Shown in pieces: positions 19,916 to 30,628 of a DNA stretch of 64,000 nt; within the stretch, counting starts at the first letter, position 1, and every line of letters begins with the position of its first letter. This DNA is from Chryseobacterium joostei (lineage in GTDB: Bacteria > Bacteroidota > Bacteroidia > Flavobacteriales > Weeksellaceae). The notes beneath the pieces are model-generated. The model had not been told where the DNA came from. It did not search any database and worked only from the letters and a program-made list of their open reading frames with translations. The stretch covers positions 4,154,001 to 4,218,000 of the forward strand of contig NZ_CP033926.1 of NCBI RefSeq assembly GCF_003815775.1. The letters run 5' to 3'. The translations under genes and the position numbers were made by a program.

Positions 19916-20051
19916 AAAATAATTTTTGGACTAATAAACTCAAAACTCAATCAAAACGAGAAGCAAGAGCAGAATGAAAAAGCAATTGACTTTCTGATGC
20001 AAGAAATTTTATAGTAATGGTTATTATATGGCTAGAAATCTTGAAATTATT

Positions 20052-21761
20052 TTAAATCAAAACATTAAATTTTTCATCATTCAAATTTTGGATAAAGTAA
20101 GAAGGTGTAACTCCATTTACTTTTTTGAAAGCTGTAACAAATACCTGAGGTGAAGAATATCCGCATACTTCTGCCAGATAAGAGATTTTGTATTCTCTGT
20201 ACTTTGGTTCGTCGTATAACTTTTGAGAAATATATCTTATTCTTAGAGAATTAGTATAATCATTGAAAGTTTGCGATCTGTTATTTTTAATAATCTCTGA
20301 TGCATATTTTACATTTGTATCCAGTCGGCTTGCAAGGATACTAATTGAAAAGTCATTTTTTAGATATCTTTTTGATTTTTCGAAAATAGCTAATTCTTTT
20401 AATAGACGATTCTCTGTTGATTTAGATATTATCGTTTTTGAATTGGCTACAGTAGGTTCTGGTTCAGAAGCAATGGTGTAATCATTTTCGCTTTCATCAT
20501 CTTCAATCTCTTCAACAGGAAAAACCGGCGCATGATTTTTAAGTTGTTCAATAACTTTTTCATAATCCTTACGAAGAAGTCTATTTTTTCTCCTCGATAA
20601 GATGATCATAATGATAATGGCAGCAATAACAATTATTGCTATAATACTGATAATAGTGTATTCTTTTTCATCACTTTCCTGGTGCTGGTTATTTATATTT
20701 TTTATGATATTTTTAGTGACAGCATCAGCCTCTTTTTTTTGTACAAATGTTAGCGAGTCTTTAAGAGAATTATACTTGTGCATATAGTCTTTTGATCTTT
20801 CTTTTTCTCCCATCTCCATATAGGAAGACATAAGGAACTCAAAAGATTCTACCCGGTCAGAAGGGCTGTTAAACGTTTTTTCCAGTTCTAATGCACGATT
20901 TGCATAATCAATTGACTTTTGATACTCTTTTTTTTCTAAAAATAACCAACTGATCTGATTGAGCATTGTTATTTTATTACTAAGAGAGACATTATATTTT
21001 TTATCTTCATAAAATTTCAATCCTTCAAATAAATATTTTTGAGCCTTATCTAAATTTTCTTTAGCTGCATCTGAATGTTCCAAATAAAAAATACCAAGAC
21101 GCATATTGGTAAATGCCAACTGGTCATATTTCAAATTCTTAGGAACAGATATACTATTATCACTTATTTTTTTTCCGATATTAAGGCTTTTATTAAGATA
21201 ATAAGCTATGGAATCATCATATATTTTACTTTCATACCTTTTGTGGTTTTCATAAACTCCGGTAATGTTTTCATATAATAATGATAATGTATAATATTTT
21301 GTATTGACATCTTTAAGTTCTTGGGCGCTATTTATTGCAGACTTATAGTCTTTTAAACCTTCGCTATCAAGTCCCAAAAAAGTTAAAGCCAATGCCATTT
21401 TACGATACATATTAGAAATAAGACCTTCTTCATCTTTGGAATTTTTTGTTATCTTTTTTAACTGGTTTCCCAGGCTTACAACGTCCTTGTATCTATTTTG
21501 GTAAGAATAAATACTCATCAACTGTACTCCGGCTTGTAAAGTTCCGAAATTGTATTCCAGTCTTTCAGATTGTGATTTTACTTCCAGTAATGCTTTTTCC
21601 TTTTCAGCTAGACTTTTAGTATGATCATTCATACTTTGGGCAATCTTGTTATTTTTTTCATTGATCTCGTCCGTTTGTGGATTGCCAACGATTCTTGTAA
21701 TTTGCCCATAAAAAGAGATGAAAATAATAAGTGTTAAAAAAAAGGAAATATTTTTTTTCAT
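20052..21761 (-). CDS. membrane-anchored TPR / AraC-type transcriptional regulator
   Basis: 569 residues. A signal peptide or first membrane segment (MKKNISFFLTLIIFISFYGQ) is followed by TPR-like helical repeats (about 60-340), a membrane helix (about 364-388, IISIIAIIVIAAIIIMIIL), a short linker and a C-terminal AraC-type double helix-turn-helix (about 470-560; SYLAEVCGYSSPQVFVTAFK and the following GVTPSYF are the second HTH signature). The layout places the TPR part in the periplasm and the DNA-binding part in the cytoplasm, as in many flavobacterial one-component regulators. The ligand and targets are not visible. The divergent gene at 22488 is a possible target by position. Confidence 0.82.
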   Translation of the reverse strand: MKKNISFFLTLIIFISFYGQITRIVGNPQTDEINEKNNKIAQSMNDHTKSLAEKEKALLEVKSQSERLEYNFGTLQAGVQLMSIYSYQNRYKDVVSLGNQLKKITKNSKDEEGLISNMYRKMALALTFLGLDSEGLKDYKSAINSAQELKDVNTKYYTLSLLYENITGVYENHKRYESKIYDDSIAYYLNKSLNIGKKISDNSISVPKNLKYDQLAFTNMRLGIFYLEHSDAAKENLDKAQKYLFEGLKFYEDKKYNVSLSNKITMLNQISWLFLEKKEYQKSIDYANRALELEKTFNSPSDRVESFEFLMSSYMEMGEKERSKDYMHKYNSLKDSLTFVQKKEADAVTKNIIKNINNQHQESDEKEYTIISIIAIIVIAAIIIMIILSRRKNRLLRKDYEKVIEQLKNHAPVFPVEEIEDDESENDYTIASEPEPTVANSKTIISKSTENRLLKELAIFEKSKRYLKNDFSISILASRLDTNVKYASEIIKNNRSQTFNDYTNSLRIRYISQKLYDEPKYREYKISYLAEVCGYSSPQVFVTAFKKVNGVTPSYFIQNLNDEKFNVLI

Positions 21762-22487
21762 TTATAAGGAATTTATGCTGTGATATTTATAATTCTATTG
21801 AGGATTTATTTGTAAAAATTATTTAATACTTTAAAATATGCAAAGATAATTTAGAAACTTAGATTTTGTTTACATCGTAAATATATAATCATGTTTTTTT
21901 ACAAAATTTTATTCTAAGGAATTATTTATTTAATATATAGATTTCTAATAGCTGAAAATTAGCAATTAAATAGATATTCTAGTGTTTTATTTTTCTGAAT
22001 TTTCATTATTATAAAAGATTACAAATTTGATATTCTTAACAGCAATTTTTACGGTCACAAAGATGTAAATGAAATTTTTATAAACAACAATTTTCTTAAT
22101 TTGAAATATTAAAAATTCGGAATTTTTGTCAATGTTCTTTTTTTATCAAATGATTCTTTCCTATCTATTACTCAACACATAATTGTCTGAAAAGAGACTG
22201 ATAAGCACGTATTTTAATAAACTTCCAAATTAAATATTTAAAGACTATTTTATCGATTAAAATAGCAGAATTATATTTGAATATTTCTACAGTTTTTCCA
22301 TTTGATTTTAATTTTAAATAACTTAAAATCAATATTTTATTATTTTAAATTTCAATAGTTAAATAGTGATTAATTTGATCTAAGTTTTTCGGAATTCTTG
22401 CTATAGATCGGTTGTGTTTTGTGCTTTGTTAGCATAATATTGTAAAACCTATTGGGCTCAAACGATTCTAATAACACACATGATAAA
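21762..22487. other. long AT-rich intergenic region
   Basis: 726 bases between the AraC-type regulator (-) and the small membrane protein gene (+). It has very low GC with many short A and T runs and frequent stops in all frames. A weak promoter-like pair lies near its right end (TTG about 22411, TAATATTG about 22434). I see no RNA gene or coding remnant. Confidence 0.5.
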
Positions 22488-23117
22488 ATGAAAACACGAA
22501 TGAGTGAGAAATTCAAAGAAAGATCTTCCCTTGCTACAAAGGGGAGATTCTTTCTTTTTTTTATTTCAGTCATTTCTTGGTGTGAACCTTTAAACGCAAC
22601 CATCCCTGATAATATTGCAACTGAAAAAATTATTGAGGCAGATTCTCTCAGGCTTGTTAATGATATTCAGGAGGATAATACGGTCAAAATCTACGTAACA
22701 GATGATGCCCAATTTATCAATTTAGATAATTTAACTACTACACCAATTGTTATCGTTAAAATCGATACTAAAAAAGAAATCTCGAAAAAAAATAAAAAAG
22801 AGAAGGTAAAAAGTAGTACAAAAGATAAAAGAATTATAAAGAAGTCTGTACAAAAATCACCTTCGGTTCATCAATTCTATTTCACCAATCCCCAGGATAA
22901 AGAATTTACCCATTTTGATGTTGGGCTGGGTAAAGCAGTGGTGACAACTACTCAGCAGCTCAAATTATTTTCAGTCAATAAACTTTTCGTTTTAAACTTA
23001 ATACTTTTCGTAACCATATACTTGGTGTGTTTTTTCAAAGAAAACACTTTTTTTATATCAATTATCGGTAAAAATTTTCAGCGACCGCCACCTTATTTTT
23101 CCATTCAATTATTTTAA
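22488..23117 (+). CDS. secreted or membrane-bound hypothetical protein, 209 aa
   Basis: Started at ATG 22488 (MKTRMSEKFKERSSLA); a TTG 12 codons upstream is less likely. A hydrophobic segment at about residues 21-35 acts as signal or anchor. A strongly basic Lys/Ser linker lies at about 100-135, and a second membrane helix near residues 170-190 (LFVLNLILFVTIYLVCFF) is followed by a short tail. No family recognised. It opens the mosaic surface-protein locus: the 2217-codon gene begins 126 bases later on the same strand. A membrane partner for those proteins is possible but unsupported. Confidence 0.5.
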   Translation: MKTRMSEKFKERSSLATKGRFFLFFISVISWCEPLNATIPDNIATEKIIEADSLRLVNDIQEDNTVKIYVTDDAQFINLDNLTTTPIVIVKIDTKKEISKKNKKEKVKSSTKDKRIIKKSVQKSPSVHQFYFTNPQDKEFTHFDVGLGKAVVTTTQQLKLFSVNKLFVLNLILFVTIYLVCFFKENTFFISIIGKNFQRPPPYFSIQLF

Positions 23118-23243
23118 AGAAAAAGGACATAATTAATATAAACAAAAAATTTATTAGTTATCGTCCCTCTGTTACTTCGCAGCTTTTTTGTTCCCAAATA
23201 AGAAGCACGGAAATACAAAAAATAATAATTAAATAATTAAACA

Positions 23244-26200
23244 ATGAGAAAAATATTAACTTTCTTAATAGCGGTATCATCGCCATTACTACTATTTGGA
23301 CAATCGCCGGGAGGAGTCATTCCGGCAGCCTGGTACAAAGCAGACGCTGGTGTGTATTCCAACGCAGGTACAACTGCCGCAGTAGATAATGCCACTGTTC
23401 AGCAGTGGAATGACCAGATGGGAACAGGGTACAATCTTGCCCAGGTAACCGCCGGGCAAAGACCAATCTTCTCTAACCAGAGTACGCTGGCTAACTTTAA
23501 TCCGACTGTATCCTTTAATGCTGACTTTATGACAGCAGACCCCGGGAGCGGAAATGCTATTATAAACCGTGCTCAGGGAAGTATCTATATTACCGGTAAA
23601 ATGAATGCAATTGGTGCTGCAGGACTGGCAGGATTTGATGCCACTATGGATTATCCCGGATTGCACACCTCTCAGGCTTCCCCGAATGACAAACTGTTGT
23701 TTTATACGGCAGGAAGTGGCTATACTACTAATTCTACCAATTCGTTTACGGCCACAAAAGCTTTCGTTGCAGGTTCTTCATGGCTGAATGGTGGTGGAAC
23801 TCCAGGTTCCAACGTATTGGCTAAAGTATGGCTGGACGGTAACGAAAATATTTACAACAATACGGACGGAAATGTTAATGTAGGTAATCTTACTCGTATC
23901 TTCAGAATAGGTGGTGATAGCAACTGGGGCAGTCTTAACGGGCAGCTCAATGAGACGATTATATTTGCAAATCCTCTATCCGCTTCAGAAAAAGCCCGTG
24001 TAGATTCTTATTTATCTGTTAAATGGGGAACTACCTTGCTGAGCAGCTATGTGAATTCTACCGGCACTACAGTTTGGAATTACGATGCGGCTTACCAAAA
24101 CAATATTCTAGGTATCGGAAGAGATAACAATAGTGCTTTATACCAGAGGCAATCACGAAGCGAGAACCCGAACCAGAAATTGATTATTGGTGCAGGAAAT
24201 TCTTTGGCAAACACCAATGCTGCAAATACCAATACACTAACAGACGGACAATTCCTTATTGTGGGTGATAATGGTTTGAAGCAAACTCTTACAACACCTT
24301 TGGCTTATACCGGTGGTGCTAACGGAGATGTTAATTACCGTTTTGAATCAATTTGGAAAGCTCAAAATACGGGAACTGTAGGAACAGTAACCGTTGCATG
24401 GCCTAAAGGGGTGAACAACTTGTATCTTGTACAGTCTACCGATGCGGCTTTTGACGGAACAGATACCTTTACCCCAATGGCAACGGAAGTTACCGTAAAC
24501 GGTGTGGTGTACAACACTGCTACTGTTACATTAGGAAACGGACAGTATTTTACTTTTGCAGGATATATGTATGCCCCGGGAGGAGTGCTTTCAGCAGCTT
24601 GGTATCGTGCCGATGCAGCGGTTTACTCAGATGCTGGAACAACTTCAGCTGCTGACAATACTACCGTTCAACAATGGGATGAATTTAATAATAAACCTTT
24701 CCCTTTAACTCAGGCAGCAGCGGCACAAAAACCGACCTTCTCTAATCAGAGCACACTGGCTAACTTCAATCCTACCGTAACCTTTATATCTGCAGGACAC
24801 GGAACAGGACAAGGTGGTTTTATGGCGGCAGATCCGGGAAGCGGAAATGAAATTATAAACCGTACACAGGGAAGTATTTATACCTCTGGTAAAATGAATA
24901 CCCTTGGTGCAGCAGGATTAGCTGGTTTTGATGCCAGTATGAATTATCCTGGACTGCATATTTCCAACAATGCAACCACAGATAAGTTATTGTTTTTTAG
25001 TGGAGGTACTTACAACACATTATCTACCAATTTGTTTGCTTCCCAAAAGCCTTTCGTGGCTGGTTCTTCTTGGTTAAATGGGGGTGGAACTCCGACTACT
25101 AACGCATTGACTAAAGTATGGCTTGATGGTAATGAAAATATTTACAACAATACATCCTCAAATATTAACACTGGTAATACGCTTCGTATCTTCAGAATCG
25201 GTCGTGACACCGATTGGGGAAGCCACGATGGTCAGCTGAATGAAACAATTGTGTTTGAAAACCCTCTTTCTGCTTCAGAAAAAGCCCGTGTAGATTCTTA
25301 TTTATCCGTTAAATGGGGATCAACATTGATTGGGGATTATGTAAACTCTGGCAGCACTGTGGTATGGAATACTTCTGCTACCTATCAGAATAATATTTTA
25401 GGTATTGCAAGAGATAATATTTCTGCTCTGTATCAGAAACAATCCCGAAGCGAAAACCCGAATCAGAAATTGATTATCGGTGCAGGAAATTCTTTGGCAA
25501 ACACCAATGCTGCAAATACCAATACGCTAACAGACGGGCAATTCCTTATTGTAGGTGATAATGGTTTGAAGCAAGGACTATATACACCATTATCTTATAC
25601 AGCGGGTTCTAACGGAGCAACCAATTTCCGTTTCGAATCTGTATGGAAAGTACAGAATACAGGAACTGTAGGAAATGTAACTGTGGCATGGCCTAAAGGA
25701 ATTAAAAACCTGTATCTGGTACAGTCTTCGGATCAAACTTTTGCAGGTGGTAATACTTATACACCAATGACTACGGAAGTTACCGTAAATGGTGTTGTGT
25801 ACAATACAGCCAATGTAACCTTAGCAAACGGGCAGTTCTTCACCTTTGCAGGATACCAGCATGCTCCGGGAGGAGTGCTTTCTTCACTTTGGTACAGAGC
25901 CGATAAAGGAGTAACTCCGGTAGCTGGTGCAGTAACAACCTGGACAGATTATTCTGTGGGTCAGGTACCTGTTGTATCTGCATTATCAAGCACTACTTCA
26001 GCGCCAACCTCAGTGAATGGAACAGGGCTTAACCTGAACTTTAATCCGGGGATTACATTCGTGCCGGCAAATGCTCTAGGAAATTCATCTGTACTGAATG
26101 CTGTTTCCAGTACCAATTATTCAATATACACAAGCACTACACCGGTTACAGGCTCGGGCTATGACAGAGTTGTAGGGTTAAATTATTCGGGACTTACTGG

Positions 26201-29200
26201 AGGAAATAAGTATGACAGTCCGGCGATTGAAGCCGTTTATATTAACATGAGGGACAATGCAGGAGGTTCCCATATTAATGCACCTGTTGCACCTGTTGTG
26301 GCTCAGTACGCGCAGTTAAGCAATACATCGATTGTAAGAAACAGCTTTACCAACAACCAATTCCAGAGAGCTCTGAACGGTGCGGCAGTTATTTCTACGA
26401 TGACGATGACTCCTACTCTTACCACATGGCCAGATGGAGGAATTGTAATGGGAAGAAATGTAAATGATGGTGGTGATGACAATGGTGTTGGAATGACCAT
26501 GTCCGAAACCATCGTATTCGATAAAGCACTTACGGTAAATGAAATCAACAGGGTAGACTCTTATTTAGCAATAAAAGGAGGAATTACCCTGGATATTGCT
26601 AATACTCCAAACTATCTTAGCAGTAACTCTATTCCTGTATGGACATCCGGAAACAATACAGGGTATAACAACAATATCTTTGGTATTGCAAATGATAAAT
26701 TATCTGACCTGAACCAAATGCAGTCCAATAGCATCAATTCAGGACAAAAATTGATTATCGGTGCAGGAAATTCTTTAGCCAATACCAATGCAGCGAATAC
26801 CAATACGCTAACAGACGGGCAATTCCTTCTGGTAGGAGATAATGGTCTGAAGCAAAGCCTTGCTATACCATTAGCTTATACAGCGGGTTCTAACGGAGCA
26901 ACCAACTTCCGTTTCGAATCTGTCTGGAAAGCTCAAAATACGGGAACTGTAGGAAACGTAACGGTAGCATGGCCAAAAGGAGTGAAAAACCTGTATCTGG
27001 TACAGTCTGCAAACGCTACATTTGCAAGTGGCAACACTTTCACACCAATGACTACAGAAGTTACCGTAAATGGTGTGGTGTACAACACAGCTAACGTAAC
27101 TTTAGCGGACGGGCAATTCTTCACCTTTGCAGGCTTAGGATATGCACCAGGAGGGGTTACCAACGGTCTTTCTTATTGGTACAGAGCTGACGTAGATGCT
27201 GCAAACACAGGCGCAGCAACAGATGTAACTACCTGGAAAGACGTATGGAACGGAACTACCGTTGCACAGCTGGGAACCAATCCTTTACCGAAGTATGTAA
27301 CCGGTACTTCTACTTATTTCAACTTTAACCCTGGTATTAATTTCACAGCAGGAACACAATCACTTGGTAACTATACTGTAAGAACCTTTTCTGCTGATTC
27401 TTATGATGTATTTACATTTACTAAGGAAGGAATGGCGAGTGGGGGATCTTTCTCAAGTATCTTCAGATCGGCAGTAGACAATGCTTTTCTGGATGGAGGT
27501 TTACGCAGATGGGATGGTTTGGGTATTCAGATGGATAATTACATAGAAAGACTTTCCAATACCGGAGGAAACACAGATACCGGCTTATCACTTCCTGCCG
27601 GAACTTTTTCTACTACGATTCCTAGTATTATGTACCACACGTTTACGGCGCTTACAACCACAAAGGCTCTTAACGGTGCAGCGAACTTTGCAACGACAAA
27701 CCATGCAGGTACAGGAGTACGAAACCTTAATGGTGGACATTTGTTTGGTGATTCCCGATTTTCGTTAAGTACTACCAGCGATAACCGTGGATTTATAGGG
27801 CATCTTGGAGAAACCATCATCTACGGAGCCGGTAATATTACAGCAACCGAACGCAGAAGAGTAGATTCTTATTTAGCTATTAAATACGGTATCACGATGG
27901 GGCGTGTAAATACAGATCATTATCTGGATGCGAACGGAACATTGGTATGGAACGGAGGAAGCAATACTACCTACAACAACAACATCTTTGGTGTGGCAAG
28001 AGAAGACATTGGTCTTTTTGAGCAGAAAGTTTCTAAATCTGTCAATGCAGGAACGATACTTACCGTGGCTACCACTAATGATTTTGTTTTACCAAATCTT
28101 GATGCTTCACGTACAAGTTTTGCGACTGATAAAACGTATTTCCTATTGGGAGATAACAACAATGTGACTACTACAACTGTGGATGTTACAGTAGGTACAA
28201 ATACCTATAAGAGAATTCAGAGAGCTTGGATGGCGCAGGAGAAAGATGCCGATGCAGGTTCTTTATTCTTTGAAGCAGATCTTGCTGCTTATAATCTTGC
28301 AATATCAGACATAGTAGGTAAGGTAGTAATGTTAGTATCAGATGATGCTAATTTTACAACCAATGTACAAGTAATAAACCCTGTGTCTAATAGTAGCGGA
28401 AAGTATATCTATAACCAAAATATCGCAGATGGAAAATATATTACATTTGCCGCGTATTGGTTTGATACAGACGGAGATGGAGTGACAGATGCGTGTGATC
28501 TTGATAATGATAATGATGGGATTCTTGATGTAAATGAAAAAAGTTGTGCACTTACAGGGCAAACCATTAGAATAGGATATATCCCAAATTCAAGAGATCT
28601 TTCTTCTGATAATGGATATACTTTTGATGGACAGTATATGAATAATTCCGGAGCATTAAAGTTAACTAATCCTGCTAACTTCGGCCCTGCCGGAACTGTG
28701 AAAGCAACTATTGTTTTGGTAAATATGGGAACTGCACCAATTACTAAAGCTATTATCAACTCGTTAAATCTGAATGCGATATTTCTTGGAGGTATTGAAG
28801 ATGAAGTTTCGTCTTCTTATCTGTCAGCATCTGAGTTTGATGCAATTAAAGATTGGTCAGATGATTCGTTGAACAATTTGGTTGTTGCTACACAATTACA
28901 AGCTGAACAATGGGGACGAGCCATAGCAGTCACATCGCTGTCAAACACACATACTCCTACATCATATGGAAGCCAAACGTCCATTTTTAATGGTCCTTTT
29001 GGCAATATTACTTCATATAATCAAGATGCGAGCAAACAATGGTTTTTTATTAATCCAGCAACTGCTTGCAATACAGGGGCATTAGCTGTATATGGTGGTA
29101 ATGCTGCTAGACCTGAAATGTATATTGACGGAACTTACAATGATTTAATGATCTCTGGAGTTAATATTTTGACTACAAAAGGTGGGGTTACAGCGGGTAA

Positions 29201-29897
29201 TGCTATTACTTCAACTAATGACAAACTTTTTGCCAATATCTTTGCTTTTGTGGCTCAGCAATCGGCTTGTAGTAATAAAGATACGGACGGAGATGGTATT
29301 CCGGATTATCATGACCTGGATTCTGACGGAGACGGCTGTCCTGATGCTATAGAGGGTGCAGGAGGCTTTACTACGACTAATCTTGTGAACTCTTCTATGC
29401 CGGGAGGTAATACCGGAGCGGGGTATACCGGAACAGCAGGTCCTGTTATTCAAAATCTGGGTAATACAGTAGGCAATACCTCTACAACAATGGGGGTACC
29501 TACTATTGCAGGAACAGGTCAGGCAATAGGAAGCTCTCAAAATGCTTCTGTTTCAAACTGTATTTTGCCATATTGCTACAAACCGGGTATTACAGCGGGT
29601 ACCGCATTAGATACCAAGGTAGGGATCACTGCTCTTAGCCGAGCGGGATTAAATTCTGATAACTGGCCAATGGTAAGAAAAGGCGGCTGGCTTGCTTTGG
29701 AATCCAAAACCAAAGGCTTTGTACCAAACAGGGTAGCGTTCTCAGGAGCCAATCCTGTGGGGATTGCACCTGCTAACTTCGTAGAAGGGATGATGGTGTA
29801 TGACACGACCAACAAATGTATGAAGATGTATACTTCTCAGGATAACGGAGTTACTTTCGGATGGTATTGTATAACAACACCAACTTGTCCGGATTAA
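23244..29897 (+). CDS. giant mosaic surface protein with four LamG-like units, 2217 aa
   Basis: A signal peptide (MRKILTFLIAVSSPLLLFGQ) is followed by four tandem units of about 425 residues. Each opens near GGV...WYRAD, has a concanavalin-A/LamG-like core and ends with a SYLSVKWG or SYLAIKYG motif (about residues 250, 682, 1105, 1539). The first three then carry an almost identical 130-residue segment with KLIIGAGNSLANTNAANTN. After these come a type 3 thrombospondin calcium motif (DTDGDGVTDACDLDNDNDG, about 1741), an alpha/beta domain (about 1773-2009), a second calcium motif (about 2012) and the C-terminal module shared with the 1470-residue protein (2110-2217). Likely an exported adhesin or surface-layer protein; I see no typical type IX secretion tail, so the export route is open. 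Confidence 0.78.
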   Translation: MRKILTFLIAVSSPLLLFGQSPGGVIPAAWYKADAGVYSNAGTTAAVDNATVQQWNDQMGTGYNLAQVTAGQRPIFSNQSTLANFNPTVSFNADFMTADPGSGNAIINRAQGSIYITGKMNAIGAAGLAGFDATMDYPGLHTSQASPNDKLLFYTAGSGYTTNSTNSFTATKAFVAGSSWLNGGGTPGSNVLAKVWLDGNENIYNNTDGNVNVGNLTRIFRIGGDSNWGSLNGQLNETIIFANPLSASEKARVDSYLSVKWGTTLLSSYVNSTGTTVWNYDAAYQNNILGIGRDNNSALYQRQSRSENPNQKLIIGAGNSLANTNAANTNTLTDGQFLIVGDNGLKQTLTTPLAYTGGANGDVNYRFESIWKAQNTGTVGTVTVAWPKGVNNLYLVQSTDAAFDGTDTFTPMATEVTVNGVVYNTATVTLGNGQYFTFAGYMYAPGGVLSAAWYRADAAVYSDAGTTSAADNTTVQQWDEFNNKPFPLTQAAAAQKPTFSNQSTLANFNPTVTFISAGHGTGQGGFMAADPGSGNEIINRTQGSIYTSGKMNTLGAAGLAGFDASMNYPGLHISNNATTDKLLFFSGGTYNTLSTNLFASQKPFVAGSSWLNGGGTPTTNALTKVWLDGNENIYNNTSSNINTGNTLRIFRIGRDTDWGSHDGQLNETIVFENPLSASEKARVDSYLSVKWGSTLIGDYVNSGSTVVWNTSATYQNNILGIARDNISALYQKQSRSENPNQKLIIGAGNSLANTNAANTNTLTDGQFLIVGDNGLKQGLYTPLSYTAGSNGATNFRFESVWKVQNTGTVGNVTVAWPKGIKNLYLVQSSDQTFAGGNTYTPMTTEVTVNGVVYNTANVTLANGQFFTFAGYQHAPGGVLSSLWYRADKGVTPVAGAVTTWTDYSVGQVPVVSALSSTTSAPTSVNGTGLNLNFNPGITFVPANALGNSSVLNAVSSTNYSIYTSTTPVTGSGYDRVVGLNYSGLTGGNKYDSPAIEAVYINMRDNAGGSHINAPVAPVVAQYAQLSNTSIVRNSFTNNQFQRALNGAAVISTMTMTPTLTTWPDGGIVMGRNVNDGGDDNGVGMTMSETIVFDKALTVNEINRVDSYLAIKGGITLDIANTPNYLSSNSIPVWTSGNNTGYNNNIFGIANDKLSDLNQMQSNSINSGQKLIIGAGNSLANTNAANTNTLTDGQFLLVGDNGLKQSLAIPLAYTAGSNGATNFRFESVWKAQNTGTVGNVTVAWPKGVKNLYLVQSANATFASGNTFTPMTTEVTVNGVVYNTANVTLADGQFFTFAGLGYAPGGVTNGLSYWYRADVDAANTGAATDVTTWKDVWNGTTVAQLGTNPLPKYVTGTSTYFNFNPGINFTAGTQSLGNYTVRTFSADSYDVFTFTKEGMASGGSFSSIFRSAVDNAFLDGGLRRWDGLGIQMDNYIERLSNTGGNTDTGLSLPAGTFSTTIPSIMYHTFTALTTTKALNGAANFATTNHAGTGVRNLNGGHLFGDSRFSLSTTSDNRGFIGHLGETIIYGAGNITATERRRVDSYLAIKYGITMGRVNTDHYLDANGTLVWNGGSNTTYNNNIFGVAREDIGLFEQKVSKSVNAGTILTVATTNDFVLPNLDASRTSFATDKTYFLLGDNNNVTTTTVDVTVGTNTYKRIQRAWMAQEKDADAGSLFFEADLAAYNLAISDIVGKVVMLVSDDANFTTNVQVINPVSNSSGKYIYNQNIADGKYITFAAYWFDTDGDGVTDACDLDNDNDGILDVNEKSCALTGQTIRIGYIPNSRDLSSDNGYTFDGQYMNNSGALKLTNPANFGPAGTVKATIVLVNMGTAPITKAIINSLNLNAIFLGGIEDEVSSSYLSASEFDAIKDWSDDSLNNLVVATQLQAEQWGRAIAVTSLSNTHTPTSYGSQTSIFNGPFGNITSYNQDASKQWFFINPATACNTGALAVYGGNAARPEMYIDGTYNDLMISGVNILTTKGGVTAGNAITSTNDKLFANIFAFVAQQSACSNKDTDGDGIPDYHDLDSDGDGCPDAIEGAGGFTTTNLVNSSMPGGNTGAGYTGTAGPVIQNLGNTVGNTSTTMGVPTIAGTGQAIGSSQNASVSNCILPYCYKPGITAGTALDTKVGITALSRAGLNSDNWPMVRKGGWLALESKTKGFVPNRVAFSGANPVGIAPANFVEGMMVYDTTNKCMKMYTSQDNGVTFGWYCITTPTCPD

Positions 29898-29908
29898 TAA
29901 AAGTAAAC

Positions 29909-29943
29909 AAGAGGTTGAGAGCATCAATTCTCAGCCTCTTTTT
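29909..29943 (+). terminator. terminator between giant gene and 173-codon gene, copy 1
   Basis: The stem AAGAGGTTGAGA / TCTCAGCCTCTT (one mismatch) is followed by TTT. It stands 11 bases after the giant gene and 21 before the ATG at 29965, so it may attenuate rather than abolish read-through into the small gene. Confidence 0.65.
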
Positions 29944-29964
29944 AACCATTTTAAAACAAAAGCA

Positions 29965-30486
29965 ATGAAAAAAACAATAGCATTATTAGCTGTTTCTCTG
30001 TCAGCTTTTCAGGTGCAGGCTCAGTTGGCGGTAGGGAAATCTGCCGTTACCAACAATTCGGTTTCCTTAGAGTTTTCCAATACAGAAAACAGAGGACTTG
30101 TTCTTCCGTATAATATCAACAAATCAGGGATTACTGAAAACGGAACGATGATCTATGATACCACAGACCATAAGGTAAAATATCTGAAAGACAATGCCTG
30201 GTTTGATTTTAGTGTGGATACCTCCGGTACTTCGGATCTAAGCATTCAGGGAGCAGATAAGACCGAACAGCCTGGAGCAAAGGTTGCGATCTATAGTACA
30301 GGAAGCACCAACACTACATCGGGAATTCTTGTATTAGAAGATACTAATAAAGCAATGATACTTCCTAAGGTGGCAAGTCCGCATCTCAATATCATCAATC
30401 CCGCTCCGGGAATGATGGCGTACGATACCACAAAAAGACAGCTTGCCGTATATAATGGCACTGTATGGTCTTTCTGGAAACCATAA
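29965..30486 (+). CDS. secreted protein, 173 aa, copy 1 of an identical pair
   Basis: A signal peptide (MKKTIALLAVSLSAFQVQAQ) and a mature part built from two short repeats of the type GTMIYDTTDHKVKYLKDNAW and GMMAYDTTKRQLAVYNGTVW, the motif with which many flavobacterial surface proteins end. The protein is identical to the one at 37684-38205. Each copy follows a giant gene whose C-terminus holds the same kind of motif (MMVYDTTNKCMKMYT), so the small protein may be a partner of the giant proteins. Function unknown. Confidence 0.75.
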   Translation: MKKTIALLAVSLSAFQVQAQLAVGKSAVTNNSVSLEFSNTENRGLVLPYNINKSGITENGTMIYDTTDHKVKYLKDNAWFDFSVDTSGTSDLSIQGADKTEQPGAKVAIYSTGSTNTTSGILVLEDTNKAMILPKVASPHLNIINPAPGMMAYDTTKRQLAVYNGTVWSFWKP

Positions 30487-30628
30487 GAACATAAGAACAT
30501 ATAAATAATTATTTAATGAGAAGATATCTTCGGCAGTCTGAGCATGCAAAATGTTCATCCAAATTTTTATCCTGAATGCAAAGCTGCCGGAGAATTTTTT
30601 CTCACGAACTACTCTTATAAAACACAAA

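Larger units (their letters stand above)
29574..30486 (+). repeat. 913-bp duplicated cassette, copy 1
   Basis: This segment covers the last 107 codons of the 2217-codon gene, the 67-base intergenic terminator region and the whole 173-codon gene. It matches 37293-38205 without a gap (offset 7719) and with three differences that I found by reading both copies: T/C, G/A and C/T, all transitions and all synonymous. Similarity ends abruptly at both sides. Confidence 0.92.

Noticed and set aside
22370..22603. Minus-strand frame opposite the 209-codon gene
   Set aside because: It overlaps the signal-peptide part of the plus-strand gene, has no leader and shows no recognisable product.
23244..28440. 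CRISPR-like regular repeats
   Set aside because: The repeats are hundreds of bases long, in frame and code for protein units; there are no short spacers and no cas genes.
29576..29815. Antisense open frame repeated at 37295-37534
   Set aside because: It lies opposite the shared C-terminal module and recurs only because the cassette is duplicated. The sense frame has the signal peptide, domain context and family motif.
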